Shown here: piece by piece, positions 17,875 to 27,285 of the stretch
Layout: each line of letters starts with the position of its first letter
How positions within the stretch are numbered: position 1 is the stretch's first letter
Assembly (NCBI RefSeq): GCF_000379485.1
Contig: NZ_KB902289.1
Span: 1 to 64,000, forward strand
Direction: 5' to 3'
DNA from: Wenxinia marina DSM 24838
GTDB lineage: Bacteria > Pseudomonadota > Alphaproteobacteria > Rhodobacterales > Rhodobacteraceae
Length of the DNA stretch: 64,000 bases
Notes under the pieces: generated by a model
Told to the model about the DNA's origin: nothing
The model's input: the letters and a program-made list of their open reading frames with translations, nothing else
Databases searched by the model: none
Position numbers and translations under genes: made by a program

Positions 17875-18719
17875 AGCTGGGCGTCAACCTGCTCTGCCTC
17901 GCGGGGCACATCGAGGAGTCGCACCTGCCGCAGATCGAGCGGATCGCGGAGATCGGCTACGACCACGTCGAAGTGCCCGTGATGCGGGGCGATGCGGGCC
18001 ATTACGAATGGCTCGGCCGCCGGCTGGACGCGATGGGGCTGGGACGGGCGCAGACCTCGATCGTGCCGGATCCGGACGCCAATCCGCTGTCGGACGACGC
18101 CGACGTCCGGCGCCGCGGGCTCGCGCACCTGTCGTGGATCCAGGATTGCGCCGAGGCCCTGGGGTCCGAGACGGTGGGCGGACCCTTCCATGCGCCCATC
18201 GGCCACTTCACGGGGCAGGGGCCGACCGAGGATGAGATCGAACGCGGCGTCGAGGCGCACCGCGCGATGGCGGAGCGGGCGGGACGGCACGGCTATCTCC
18301 TGGCTCTCGAGCACCTGAACCGTTTCGAGACCTACTTCCTCAACACGATGGAGCAGGCCCGCGCCTACGCCGACCGCGTGGATCACCCGGCCTTCGGCAT
18401 CATGTACGACACGTTCCACGCCAACATCGAGGAGCGGGACCAGCCCGCCGCGATCCGCCTTCTCGGCGACCGGATGCACGTCCTGCACCTCTCCGAGAAC
18501 GACCGCGGCATCGTCGGGCGGGGCCAGATCGACTTCGCCGGCATCGTGCGGACGGTCCGGGAAACCGGCTTCGACGGGCACGTCGTGCTCGAGGCCTTCG
18601 GCGCGGGCGTGCCGGAACTGGCCGCGGCCACGCGGGTCTGGCGCCCGCTCTTTCCCGACCACGACACGCTGTTCCGGGAATCGCACGACGTCATCCGGAC
18701 GACGTGGGAGGCGGCATGA
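17871..18719 (+). CDS. Sugar phosphate isomerase/epimerase (xylose-isomerase-like TIM barrel)
   Basis: 282 residues, usual for the family. Starts MKLGVNLLCLAGHIEESHL. Metal-binding acidic and histidine residues are visible in order: E in LALEHLNRF, D and H in IMYDTFHAN, H in VLHLSEND, and E in HVVLEAFG, as in D-tagatose/D-psicose 3-epimerases. It would act in the cytoplasm on the sugar imported by the ABC system encoded directly downstream. Overlaps the ATPase gene by ATGA. The specific sugar is not determinable. Confidence 0.85.
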   Translation: MKLGVNLLCLAGHIEESHLPQIERIAEIGYDHVEVPVMRGDAGHYEWLGRRLDAMGLGRAQTSIVPDPDANPLSDDADVRRRGLAHLSWIQDCAEALGSETVGGPFHAPIGHFTGQGPTEDEIERGVEAHRAMAERAGRHGYLLALEHLNRFETYFLNTMEQARAYADRVDHPAFGIMYDTFHANIEERDQPAAIRLLGDRMHVLHLSENDRGIVGRGQIDFAGIVRTVRETGFDGHVVLEAFGAGVPELAAATRVWRPLFPDHDTLFRESHDVIRTTWEAA

Positions 18720-20227
18720 CCGCACCCGTGATCGAGATGCGCGGGATCACCAAGACCTTCCCGGGCGTCCGGGCATTGTCGGACGTGAGCTTCGACGTCC
18801 GTGCCGGCGAGGTGCAGGCCCTCGTGGGCGAGAACGGGGCGGGAAAGTCCACGCTCATCAAGATCCTGTCCGGCGTCTACCGCGCCGACAGCGGAGAAGT
18901 CCGGCTCGGCGGCACGCCGGTCCATTTCTCCCATCCGGTGGAGTCCCTCGCCGCGGGGATCGCCGTCATCTACCAGGAATTCTCGCTGCTGCCCGAGCGG
19001 ACGGTCGCGCAGAACCTGTTCCTCGGACGCGAGCCGCGGACGCGCTTCGGCCTGATCGACGCCCGCCGGATGCGGGAGGAATCGCGCGAGGCTCTGAGCC
19101 TGTTCGCCGCCGCGGGACGGATCGACCCGGACCGGCTGGTGGGCGAGCTCGACGTGGCGACGCAGCAGGTGGTCGAGATCGCCAAGGCGGTCTCGACCGG
19201 TGCGCGCGTCGTGGTGATGGACGAGCCGACGGCCGCGCTGAACGAGGCCGAGTGCGAGGAGCTGTTCGCCGCAGTCGATACGCTGCGCGGGCGGGGCGTG
19301 GCGATCATCTACATCACCCACCGGATGCGGGAGATCACCCGCCTCGCCGACCGGGTGACCGTGCTGAAGGACGGCGAGATCGCGGCCCGCTTCGACGAGG
19401 TGCCCGAACCGGGCGCCATCGTGCGGGCCATGGTCGGCCGCGACATCGAGGATTTCTACGCCCCGCCCGCCCGGCCGGAGGAGATCGGCGCACCGGTCCT
19501 CGCGGTCCGCGGCGGCGGGAACGACAGGCTCCGCGACATCGACCTCGAGGTCCGCGCGGGCGAGATCGTCGGCCTCGCCGGCATCCAGGGTGCCGGCCGG
19601 GTCGCGCTGGCGATGGCGCTGTTCGGCGAGGCGCCCTTCGATCGCGGCGAGGTGACGCTCGACGGCGAGACGGTGTCCTTCCGAACTCCGCGGGCGGCGA
19701 TCCGGGGCGGCGTGGGACTTCTTCCAGGCGACCGGAAGAGCGAGGGCCTGGTGCTGATGCAGTCGGTCCGCGACAACGGCATGCTGACCTCGCGGGCCTT
19801 CGCCTCGCCGCTGTCCAGCCATCGCCGCAACGCCAACGGCGACCTCGGCGGCATGGACCGGCTGCTCGACGGTATGGAGATCCGCGCGGCGAACTACGAC
19901 CAGGACATCCGCGCCCTGTCGGGCGGCAACCAGCAGAAGGCGATCGTCGCGCGCTGGCTGTCGATGCGGCCCCGGCTGCTGATCTTCATCGAGCCGACGC
20001 GGGGGATCGACGTGAACTCCAAGGCCGGGATCTACCACCTGATGCGCGACCTCGCCCGCGAGGGGGCGGGGATCCTGATGATCTCGTCCGACCTGCCCGA
20101 GGTGATCGGCGTGGCCGACCGCGTCCTCGTCATGCAGGAGGGCCGGATCGTCGCCGAGTTCCCCCACGGCGCCAGCGAGCAGGAGGTGATGCACGCTGCG
20201 ACAGGCGAGAGGGGGGTGGCCGCGTGA
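18716..20227 (+). CDS. Sugar ABC transporter ATPase, tandem-domain RbsA/MglA type
   Basis: 503 residues, two fused ATPase domains. Domain 1 is complete: Walker A GENGAGKS (38-45), Walker B VVVMDEPTAAL. Domain 2 has the degenerate P-loop (GIQGAGR) normal for this family and an intact signature LSGGNQQKAI, but Walker B reads LLIFIEPTRG: residue 425, normally Asp, is Ile (codon 19988-19990), while Glu426 remains. Start at ATG 18716 has GGAGGCGGC just upstream; an earlier in-frame ATG at 18704 is less likely. Powers import with the two permeases that follow. Confidence 0.92.
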   Translation: MTAPVIEMRGITKTFPGVRALSDVSFDVRAGEVQALVGENGAGKSTLIKILSGVYRADSGEVRLGGTPVHFSHPVESLAAGIAVIYQEFSLLPERTVAQNLFLGREPRTRFGLIDARRMREESREALSLFAAAGRIDPDRLVGELDVATQQVVEIAKAVSTGARVVVMDEPTAALNEAECEELFAAVDTLRGRGVAIIYITHRMREITRLADRVTVLKDGEIAARFDEVPEPGAIVRAMVGRDIEDFYAPPARPEEIGAPVLAVRGGGNDRLRDIDLEVRAGEIVGLAGIQGAGRVALAMALFGEAPFDRGEVTLDGETVSFRTPRAAIRGGVGLLPGDRKSEGLVLMQSVRDNGMLTSRAFASPLSSHRRNANGDLGGMDRLLDGMEIRAANYDQDIRALSGGNQQKAIVARWLSMRPRLLIFIEPTRGIDVNSKAGIYHLMRDLAREGAGILMISSDLPEVIGVADRVLVMQEGRIVAEFPHGASEQEVMHAATGERGVAA

Positions 20228-21210
20228 GCGTCTCCGGCGACCCGGCCCCGCGGCGGCCCGCCTTCCGGTTCGAGCGCTGGGCGCCCCTCATCCTGCTCGG
20301 CGGGGCCTTCGCCATCTACGTCGTGGTGGCGTTCGCCACCGGGCAGGCGCAGTACCTGACGTTCGAGAACCTGATCGCGATCCTCGGCCGGTCCATCGCG
20401 CTCGGCATCACCGCCATCGGCCAGACCTTCGTGATCCTGGTCGCGTCGATCGACCTCAGCGTCGCCAGCCTGATCTCGGCGACCGCCGTCCTTGCCTCGG
20501 TCATCATGGACGGAGAGCCCGGAATGATCCTGCCTGCCGTGCTTGCCGCGCTGGCGCTGGGCGGGGTCGTCGGGCTGGTAAACGGGCTCGTGGTGAGCGG
20601 ACTGAAGGTGAACCCGCTGATCGCGACGCTGGGGATGAGCCTGATCATCCAGGGATGCCTGTCGGCCTTCGTGTCGAACTTCGCCGGCGCGGTCCCGGCC
20701 GAGTTCCAGGTCTTCGCCTACGGCCAGCTCGGACCGTTCCCGTTCGCCCTCCTGTTCCTCCTGGCGCTCGCCGTGCTGGCTTGGGCCGTGCTGCGCTTCA
20801 CCAAGTTCGGCTCGGACATGTACGCCGTCGGCGGCAGCGAGGAGGCGGCGCGCTTCGCCGGCATCAAGGCAGGACGCGTCCTCGTCCTGTCGCACGTCAT
20901 CTGTTCGGTCTGCGCGGCGATCGCCGGGCTCTACCTCGCCTCGCGCCTGCGTTCGGGCGCGCCGTGGATCGGCTCGGACGGGGTCTACGACCTCGAGAGC
21001 ATCGCCGTGGTCGTGATCGGCGGTACCGTCCTCGCCGGCGGCCGGGGGGGCATCTGGGGCACGATGGCGGGGATGCTGATCTTCTCGCTCATCGATTCCG
21101 TCTTCAACATCGCCGGCGTCGACAGCTTCGCCAAGCAGGTGCTGCGCGGGGTCATCATCGTGGCCGCCGTCGCCTTCTACGCGATCCGCTCGAAGAGGAT
21201 CGTGGCATGA
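20224..21210 (+). CDS. Sugar ABC permease 1 (RbsC type)
   Basis: 328 residues, starting at GTG 20224, which overlaps the ATPase stop as GTGA. About nine hydrophobic helices; the RbsC-family motifs VASIDLSVASLISATAVLAS (near 75) and GGTVLAGGRGGIWGTMAGML (near 265) are present, the first matching the FDLSVGS-type helix. Forms half of the inner-membrane channel with the next gene product. Confidence 0.9.
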   Translation: MSVSGDPAPRRPAFRFERWAPLILLGGAFAIYVVVAFATGQAQYLTFENLIAILGRSIALGITAIGQTFVILVASIDLSVASLISATAVLASVIMDGEPGMILPAVLAALALGGVVGLVNGLVVSGLKVNPLIATLGMSLIIQGCLSAFVSNFAGAVPAEFQVFAYGQLGPFPFALLFLLALAVLAWAVLRFTKFGSDMYAVGGSEEAARFAGIKAGRVLVLSHVICSVCAAIAGLYLASRLRSGAPWIGSDGVYDLESIAVVVIGGTVLAGGRGGIWGTMAGMLIFSLIDSVFNIAGVDSFAKQVLRGVIIVAAVAFYAIRSKRIVA

Positions 21211-22193
21211 CCGACGGAACCCGTCCGCGCGGCGCGGAGCGGCGCCTCCGGGCGCCCCGCATCAACCCGGTCTGGATCCTCCTCGCCGTTCTGATCGCGG
21301 CGATCATCTACATGAACACCGGATTCGTGGAGCCGACCGGCTACATGAACTTCCTCAAGCGCGCGGCGCCGCTCGCGATCCTCGCCGCCGGGCAGGTCTA
21401 CGTCATCACGTCGGGCGGCTTCGATCTGTCGGTGGGTTCGCTCATCACGCTGGTGGTGGTCGGCTCCTCGATGCTGACGAACAACGACCCCGCGGCGACC
21501 CTATGGGTCATCCCCCTGATGCTGGGGCTGGGCCTCGTCGTCGGCTTCGTCAACGGGCTCGTCGTCTGCTTCCTGAGGGTGCCCTCGCTGATCGCGACGC
21601 TGGGGATGATGATCACCCTCAACGGCCTCGCCTTCCTGTGGTCCGGCGGGGCGCCGCGCGGCTACCTGCCGGACACCTACCGCTTCTTCGGGCGCGAGCT
21701 GATCCGCGACGTGCCGCTGGTCGGCTTCATCCCCGTCTCGGTCATCGTGATGGCGGTGGTCATCGGCGCCTATGGCTGGCTGATGCACCGCGCGAACCTC
21801 GGCCGGCAGGTGCACGCGATCGGCGACAATCCCGTCGCCGCCCACCTCGCCGGCGTCCCGGTGGCCCGGGTGCGGATCACCGCCTTCGTGCTTTCGGGGC
21901 TTTCCGGCGCCGTGGCCGGCATCCTCCTCGGCGGCTTTGCCGGGGTCTCGACGGACGTGGGCGCGGGCTACGAGCTGCAGGCGATCACCGCCGCGGTCCT
22001 CGGCGGCGCCCAGCTTCTGGGCGGCCGCGGCTCGGTGCCCGCCGCGTTCGGCGGCGCGCTCGCGCTGACGGCCATCTTCACGCTTCTGAACTTCCTAGGC
22101 CTGCCGCAACCCGTCCGGCAGGTGGTGCAGGGCCTCATCCTCATCGCGGCGGTGGCCCTCGCCATGCACAGGAGGAGACAGACGGGAACCTGA
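21207..22193 (+). CDS. Sugar ABC permease 2 (RbsC type)
   Basis: 328 residues, ATG 21207 overlapping the preceding stop as ATGA. Contains the canonical TSGGFDLSVGSLITLVVVGS and the coupling motif AIGDNPVAAHLAGVPVARVR, and AVLGGAQLLGGRGSVPAAFG near the C-terminus. The two permeases are equal in length but clearly diverged, indicating a heterodimeric channel. Confidence 0.92.
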   Translation: MTDGTRPRGAERRLRAPRINPVWILLAVLIAAIIYMNTGFVEPTGYMNFLKRAAPLAILAAGQVYVITSGGFDLSVGSLITLVVVGSSMLTNNDPAATLWVIPLMLGLGLVVGFVNGLVVCFLRVPSLIATLGMMITLNGLAFLWSGGAPRGYLPDTYRFFGRELIRDVPLVGFIPVSVIVMAVVIGAYGWLMHRANLGRQVHAIGDNPVAAHLAGVPVARVRITAFVLSGLSGAVAGILLGGFAGVSTDVGAGYELQAITAAVLGGAQLLGGRGSVPAAFGGALALTAIFTLLNFLGLPQPVRQVVQGLILIAAVALAMHRRRQTGT

Positions 22194-22237
22194 GCCGCCG
22201 ACGATGGCGACCGACGACAGACACAGGGAGTGAGACC

Positions 22238-23356
22238 ATGAAGAGACTTCTGGCGACGACAGGCGCGCTCGCGCTGAGCGCCTTGCCCCTTTCCGCCCAG
22301 AATTTCGACGACCCCGAAGAGTTCGCCCGGCAGCAGGAGCAGCTGCAGGCCGAGCCCGAGGGCCCCGAGGGTCAGCCGTGGCTGCAGCACATCGGCGGCG
22401 AGATGGTGGAGACGGCCGATCTCGGCATCGAGGCGCCGGCGACGGTCTGCTTCTCCAACGCCGGCGTGAACAACCCGTGGCGGGTCGTCGGCTTCACCAA
22501 CATGAACCAGGAGCTCGCCAACCACGACTCCATCGGGGAGTTCATCCACGTCGACGCCGAGGGATCGGACGACAAGCAGATCGCCGACATCGACGACCTG
22601 CTCGCCGGCGGCGAGTGCGACGTGATGATCGTCTCGCCCAATACCACCGCCGCCCTGACCCCCGCGGTCGAGCGGGCGTGCGAGGCGATGCCGGTCATCG
22701 TCTTCGACCGCGGCGTGAACACAGACTGCCCGGTGACCTTCGTCCACCCGGTCGGCGGCTACGGCTTCGGCATCCAGGGCGCCGAGTTCATCGCCGAGAA
22801 CGTCGAGGAGGGCTCGGACGTGCTGATGCTGCGCATCCTGCCCGGGGTCGACGTGCTCGAGACCCGGTACTCGGCCGGCCGCCGCATCCTCGAGGAGGCG
22901 GGCATGAACATCGTCGGCGCCGAATTCACCGACGGCGACAACGCCCAGACGAAATCCATCGTCGAGGATTACCTGCAGCGCGGCAACATCGACGCGGTGT
23001 GGATGGACGCGGGCGCCACGGCCGTCGCGGCGATCGAGGCGTTCGAGGATTCGGGCTACGACATCCCGGTGTTCGTGGGCGAGGACCAGCAGGACTTCCT
23101 GCGCAAGTGGCAGGACGAGGGGATGACGGCGATCGCGCCGACCTATCCCACCTACCAGTGGCGCACCGCGATCATCGCCGCCGCCCGCGTGATCGAGGGC
23201 GAGCCGCTGCCCGGCCCCGAATGGGTGCTGCCGCAGCCGGCGATCACCCAGGAGAACCTCGCCGAGTACGTGAACCCGGCGATGCCGCCGCTGCACTACG
23301 CGATGTGCGGCTGCGACGAGATGGAGAACTATCCCGAAGCCTGGGGCGGTAACTGA
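22238..23356 (+). CDS. Sugar-binding periplasmic protein (Peripla_BP_4, RbsB-like)
   Basis: 372 residues, longer than classical RbsB (~300) owing to an acidic Gln/Glu-rich N-terminal segment (~22-55) after the signal peptide (1-20, ends LSAQ). The core has CFSNAGVNNPWRVVGFTNMN, KQIADIDDLLAGGECDVMIV and VFDRGVNTDCPVTFVHPVGG, typical of type I sugar-binding proteins. GGGAG lies 7 nt before ATG. Six cysteines are spread over the mature protein, unusual for the family and suggestive of disulfides. Followed by a GC-rich stem-loop. Confidence 0.9.
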   Translation: MKRLLATTGALALSALPLSAQNFDDPEEFARQQEQLQAEPEGPEGQPWLQHIGGEMVETADLGIEAPATVCFSNAGVNNPWRVVGFTNMNQELANHDSIGEFIHVDAEGSDDKQIADIDDLLAGGECDVMIVSPNTTAALTPAVERACEAMPVIVFDRGVNTDCPVTFVHPVGGYGFGIQGAEFIAENVEEGSDVLMLRILPGVDVLETRYSAGRRILEEAGMNIVGAEFTDGDNAQTKSIVEDYLQRGNIDAVWMDAGATAVAAIEAFEDSGYDIPVFVGEDQQDFLRKWQDEGMTAIAPTYPTYQWRTAIIAAARVIEGEPLPGPEWVLPQPAITQENLAEYVNPAMPPLHYAMCGCDEMENYPEAWGGN

Positions 23357-23366
23357 GCCGATCGGG

Positions 23367-23396
23367 CCGGGGCGGCGGCGCCTGCCGCCGCCCCGG
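23367..23396 (+). terminator. GC stem-loop after the sugar operon
   Basis: Perfect 13-bp arms (23367-23379, 23384-23396) with a 4-nt loop, 11 nt after the binding-protein stop. No U-tract; probably marks the 3' end of the operon facing the convergent siderophore operon. Confidence 0.6.
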
Positions 23397-23484
23397 GTCC
23401 CGCCGACACTGTGGAGTGGCCACTGCGACGCCGACTGCGGCCGCCGCGATCGCGGGGCTCCGGGCGGGCGGGTCGCCCGGTCGC

Positions 23485-24312
23485 TCATTCTCCGCTCGGC
23501 GCTTGCCGAAGCTGCGCCTGCACGATCGCGCGCCGGCTCTCCCCGGTCCTGAGGACGCAGGTCGCACAACAGTCGCCCCCCGAGGAGGGGAGAGTGTAGT
23601 AGCGGCAGCAGCCGCCACGGACGCGGATCCAGGTGTCCCGGTGCGGCGCTTCGGGCAGGGCGATCCGCTCGAAACCCGTCTGCCGGCAGAACAGGGCCGT
23701 GCCGCGGTCGGCGAGGATGGTGCGGGCGAGGGCGATGCCGTCCTCGGGCCGTCCCAGCCGGACGGCCTCGTCGAGTAGAGCGGCGGACAGAGCGTCGCCG
23801 ACCAGCCGCCACAGCGCCGTCTCGCCGTGCCGCGAGAGGCGATGCAGCGCGCCGACGAGCGGCGCGAACGGCCGCTCGACCGCACGGCCGAGCGCCTGCG
23901 GATCGGCCGGACTCCACGTCGACGAGCCCGTGAGGCAGACGTCCCAGACCCGCACGATGCCCGACGCCCCGTCGACGCGCCATTCCTCAAGCCGCGGGAC
24001 AAGGCGCACGTCCGCGGCCAGGCCGTCGACCCCGACGCCGCGGAGGGCGAGGCGGGCAAGGATCGTCGACAGGCCCGACGCCATGCGGCCGACCAGGTAG
24101 CAGGCCCGCAGACGGTCGTCCGCGCCATCCTCGTCCGCGGCCTCGCCGTCCATCAGCGCGCGGACCGCGCCGTCGGTCAGCCGGGCCGGGTCGAGCGCCG
24201 CCCCGGATGGGCCGACCAGCCGCGCGGCGAAGGCGCCGGCCTCCGGCGCGGGCGTCGCGAGGGCGGCCAGCGCCGTGGAGGCGCCCCGTCCGATGTCGGC
24301 GTGGAGGGTCAC
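23485..24312 (-). CDS. FhuF-like [2Fe-2S] siderophore-iron reductase
   Basis: 275 residues from GTG 24312, which overlaps the upstream stop as GTGA and has GGAGG ~9 nt upstream. The C-terminus carries Cys235-Cys236, then 11 residues, Cys248-Cys249 and Cys252, matching the CC-x10-12-C-x2-C cluster ligands of FhuF. The family reduces ferric iron from imported siderophores in the cytoplasm. Last gene of the siderophore ABC operon, which fits that role. The rest of the protein is divergent. Confidence 0.8.
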   Translation of the reverse strand: MTLHADIGRGASTALAALATPAPEAGAFAARLVGPSGAALDPARLTDGAVRALMDGEAADEDGADDRLRACYLVGRMASGLSTILARLALRGVGVDGLAADVRLVPRLEEWRVDGASGIVRVWDVCLTGSSTWSPADPQALGRAVERPFAPLVGALHRLSRHGETALWRLVGDALSAALLDEAVRLGRPEDGIALARTILADRGTALFCRQTGFERIALPEAPHRDTWIRVRGGCCRYYTLPSSGGDCCATCVLRTGESRRAIVQAQLRQAPSGE

Positions 24313-25265
24313 TCCGTCACCGCCTCCGCCTCGGGGAGGCCGCCGTCGAAGGCCTGCGCGATCCGCGGCTCGAGCTCGTCGAAGAGATAGGGCAGCGACA
24401 ACAGTGAGGCGTGGCTGAACGCGCTGGTCATCAGCGGGCCGAGGAAGATCTCGCGCCCTTCCTGCACCGCTGGCAGCGCGGAGCGGAACGGCAGGTCCTG
24501 CATCTCCGCCATGTATTCGTCGGCGAACCACAGCAGCAGGTCGCTGTCGAACGCGTCGATCCGCTCGGGCGAGACCTCGGCGTAGAACTCGTGGCTGTCC
24601 GACAGGTCCTGCACCACCGGGTTGGCGACGAAACCGAGCTCGTCGAGCAGGATCACCCGCGTGTCGTCCTCCAGGTAGATGCCCGGCGTGCCGTCCCAGT
24701 AGGTCGCCAGCGTCGCGGTGCGGCCCTGCCAGTCCGGGTGGGCCGCGCGCATCCCCTCGATCCGCGCCTCGATTGCCGCGATCTGCGCCTCGGCCTCGTC
24801 CTCCTGCCCGATCGCGCGGCCGACGATGCGCGCCTGCTCGGCCCAGCTCAGGGCATAGTCCGCCGTGCCCTCGGGCACCGCGACGACCGGCGCGATGAGC
24901 GAGAGCTGGCGGTAGTCCTCGGCAGTGATGCCGGACCAGACGGCGGTGATGAGGTCGGGCTCGGCCGCCGCGATCTGCTCGAAGTTGAGGTCGCCGCGCA
25001 GGATCTCGGGCGTCTCCCCCATCACCGCGTCGGCCCAGGGCCAGACGGCGCGGGGGCGGTCGCCGAACCAGTCGCGGATCACGACGGGCTGCACGCCGAG
25101 CGCGAGGAGGTTGTCTGCGCCGTTGAAGTCCACGGTCGCGATCCGCTCGGGGCGTTCGGGGATCACCGTCTCGCCGAACTTGGTCTCGATGGTCAGGGGA
25201 TAATCCTGGGCCACGGCGGGCGCGGCGAGCAGGGCCAGGGCGGCGGCCGTGAGTGTCGGGTGCAT
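24309..25265 (-). CDS. Iron-siderophore ABC transporter binding protein (FecB/FepB-like)
   Basis: 318 residues from ATG 25265, 6 nt after AAGGAG; an ATG at 25271 touches the Shine-Dalgarno and is less likely. Signal peptide 1-18 (AAPAVAQ). The mature protein is a type III (helical backbone) binding protein: PERPERIATVDFNGADNLLA, then LNFEQIAAAEPDLI in lobe 1 and SPERIDAFDSDLLLWFADEY in lobe 2. Tryptophans near residues 65-75 may line the ligand site. Binds a ferric siderophore of unknown type. Confidence 0.9.
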   Translation of the reverse strand: MHPTLTAAALALLAAPAVAQDYPLTIETKFGETVIPERPERIATVDFNGADNLLALGVQPVVIRDWFGDRPRAVWPWADAVMGETPEILRGDLNFEQIAAAEPDLITAVWSGITAEDYRQLSLIAPVVAVPEGTADYALSWAEQARIVGRAIGQEDEAEAQIAAIEARIEGMRAAHPDWQGRTATLATYWDGTPGIYLEDDTRVILLDELGFVANPVVQDLSDSHEFYAEVSPERIDAFDSDLLLWFADEYMAEMQDLPFRSALPAVQEGREIFLGPLMTSAFSHASLLSLPYLFDELEPRIAQAFDGGLPEAEAVTE

Positions 25266-25276
25266 TGTCATCTCCT

Positions 25277-26293
25277 TCAGGATGGTTGGGGCCGCAGCAT
25301 CAGCGCCACGAAGATCGGCACGCCGATCAGCGCGGTGACGAGGCCGGCGGGGACCTGGACCGGGGCGAAGGCCAGGCGGCCCGCCAGATCCGCCGCGGCG
25401 GTCAGGGCGGCGCCGGCCAGCGCGGTGAGGGCGAGGTGGCCGCCGATCCCGGCGGGGGCGAGGCGGCGGGCGAGGTGCGGCGTGACGAGGCCGACGAAGG
25501 CGAGCGGCCCCGCGGCCGCGACCGACACGCCCGCCAGCGCCACCGCCAGCGCGACCAGAGCCGCCCGCGCCGGGCGGGCGCGCAGGCCGAGGGCGGTCGC
25601 CACCTCCGTCCCGAAGCGCAGCGCCGACAGCGGGCGCACCGCGAGGACCAGCGCGGGCAGGAGGGCGAGGGCGGCGAGCGACAGCCACCGCAGCTCCACC
25701 CAGCTCGCCGCGTGCAGGCTCCCGGCGAGCCAGCCGAGAGAGCTCATCGCGCTGCCCAGGGTGCCGTAGGTCAGGAAGGCGCGGGTGACGGCCGCGATCA
25801 TCGCCGACAGGCCGATGCCGATCAGGACGAAGCGCAGCGTCTCGCCGTCGCGGGACGAGCGGGAGAGGCTGAGGACGAGACCCGCCACCGCGAGCGCGCC
25901 CCCGAGCGCCAGAAGCGGACGGGCGCCGGTCGCGAGGCCGGGGGCGAGGACCGCGCCCGCCACGACGGCGAGGGCCGCGCCCTGGCTGATCCCGACGAGG
26001 CCGGGATCGGCGAGGGGGTTGCGGGTCAGCGACTGGAGGAGGGCCCCGGAAAGGGCGAGGAACGCGCCGACGAGGAACGCGACGAGGGCCCGGGGCAGCC
26101 GGAACTCCCACACCACCGTCGCGGCCATCGGCGCGGGCGGATCGCCGGCCAGCGTGTCCAGCACCTCGGCCGGCGACAGGGCGTAATCGCCGCTCATCAG
26201 GCCGGCGACGAGAAGAGCGGCACACGCGAGGACCAGCCCCGCCGCAACGAGGCGCGGCGACGGCGCGGGACGGAGGGCGACGGCCACGCTCAC
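25277..26293 (-). CDS. FecCD-family ABC permease (downstream copy)
   Basis: 338 residues from GTG 26293, overlapping the previous gene's stop as GTGA. FecCD motifs: LPRALVAFLVGAFLALSGAL with LLQSLTRNPLADPGLVGISQ, and the coupling region FVGLVTPHLARRL. Ten or so helices expected. Pairs with the neighbouring permease. Confidence 0.93.
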   Translation of the reverse strand: MSVAVALRPAPSPRLVAAGLVLACAALLVAGLMSGDYALSPAEVLDTLAGDPPAPMAATVVWEFRLPRALVAFLVGAFLALSGALLQSLTRNPLADPGLVGISQGAALAVVAGAVLAPGLATGARPLLALGGALAVAGLVLSLSRSSRDGETLRFVLIGIGLSAMIAAVTRAFLTYGTLGSAMSSLGWLAGSLHAASWVELRWLSLAALALLPALVLAVRPLSALRFGTEVATALGLRARPARAALVALAVALAGVSVAAAGPLAFVGLVTPHLARRLAPAGIGGHLALTALAGAALTAAADLAGRLAFAPVQVPAGLVTALIGVPIFVALMLRPQPS

Positions 26294-27285
26294 AACCGCG
26301 CCCGCACGAGGGCGATGAAGACGGGTGCGCCCACGAGCGCGGTGACGATTCCGGTGGAGACCTCGACCGGCGCCAGCACGGTGCGCGCCACGATGTCGAC
26401 GAGCATGAGGAACACTGCCCCGGCGAGCGCCGAGGCCGGTACGATCCGGCGGTAGTCGGCACCGACGAAGAGGCGCACCGCGTGCGGGACGACCAGTCCG
26501 ACGAACCACATCGGCCCGGCGAGCGCGACGGACGCGGCCGTCAGGGCCACCACCGCCGCCAGCGCCGCGCCCCGGGTCCGCGCCACGTCGACGCCGAGGC
26601 CGGCCGCCGTCTCGTCGCCCATCGCCAGCGCCGTGACCCGGCCGGAGAGCGCCAGCGCGGCGACGCCGCCGAGCGCGAAGAGCGGCAGGGCGTGCCGGAA
26701 CGCCGCCATGTCGCCCGCCGCGAGCGAGCCGGACAGCCAGACCCGGAACCGGTCGAACACCGCCTCGTTCAGCAGCGTCACCGCCTCCTGCCCGGCGTTG
26801 AGGAACGTCATTACCGCCATGCCCGACAGGACCAGCGTCAGCGGGCCTGATCCCGCCGGCGCGGCGCGGGCGATGCCGAATGTCAGCGCCGCCCCGCCCA
26901 CGGCGCCGAGGCCGGCGACGAGGGGCAGCGCGGCCGTGCCGGCGAGGCCGAGCCAGCCGAGCGCGGCGACGACCGCGAGGCTCGCCCCCGCGGTCAGCCC
27001 CAGCACCGCCGGCTCCGCCAGCGGATTGCGGGTCACGCCCTGCAGCAGGGCCCCGGCCATCGACAGCGCCGCGCCGACACAGGCGGCGAAGAGGGCGCGG
27101 GGCAGGCGCATCTCGCGGACGATGATGTCGTCGTAGACACCCTCGCGCGGGGCGAGCAGCGCCTGCCAGACGTCGCCGAGCGCGATCGGCTTCGCCCCCA
27201 CGCCGAGATGGACGACGAGAACGGCCCCCAGCACGGCGAGGCCGAGGACCACCGCCCCGCCTGCACGAAGAGGACGCGCGGTCAC
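26290..27285 (-). CDS. FecCD-family ABC permease (upstream copy)
   Basis: 331 residues from GTG 27285, again a GTGA overlap with the ATPase stop. Contains LPRALFAACVGAALSMAGAL, LLQGVTRNPLAEPAVLGLTA and FVGLVVPHAVRLF. Paralogous to the next permease; together they form a BtuCD-type channel for ferric siderophores. Confidence 0.93.
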   Translation of the reverse strand: MTARPLRAGGAVVLGLAVLGAVLVVHLGVGAKPIALGDVWQALLAPREGVYDDIIVREMRLPRALFAACVGAALSMAGALLQGVTRNPLAEPAVLGLTAGASLAVVAALGWLGLAGTAALPLVAGLGAVGGAALTFGIARAAPAGSGPLTLVLSGMAVMTFLNAGQEAVTLLNEAVFDRFRVWLSGSLAAGDMAAFRHALPLFALGGVAALALSGRVTALAMGDETAAGLGVDVARTRGAALAAVVALTAASVALAGPMWFVGLVVPHAVRLFVGADYRRIVPASALAGAVFLMLVDIVARTVLAPVEVSTGIVTALVGAPVFIALVRARL

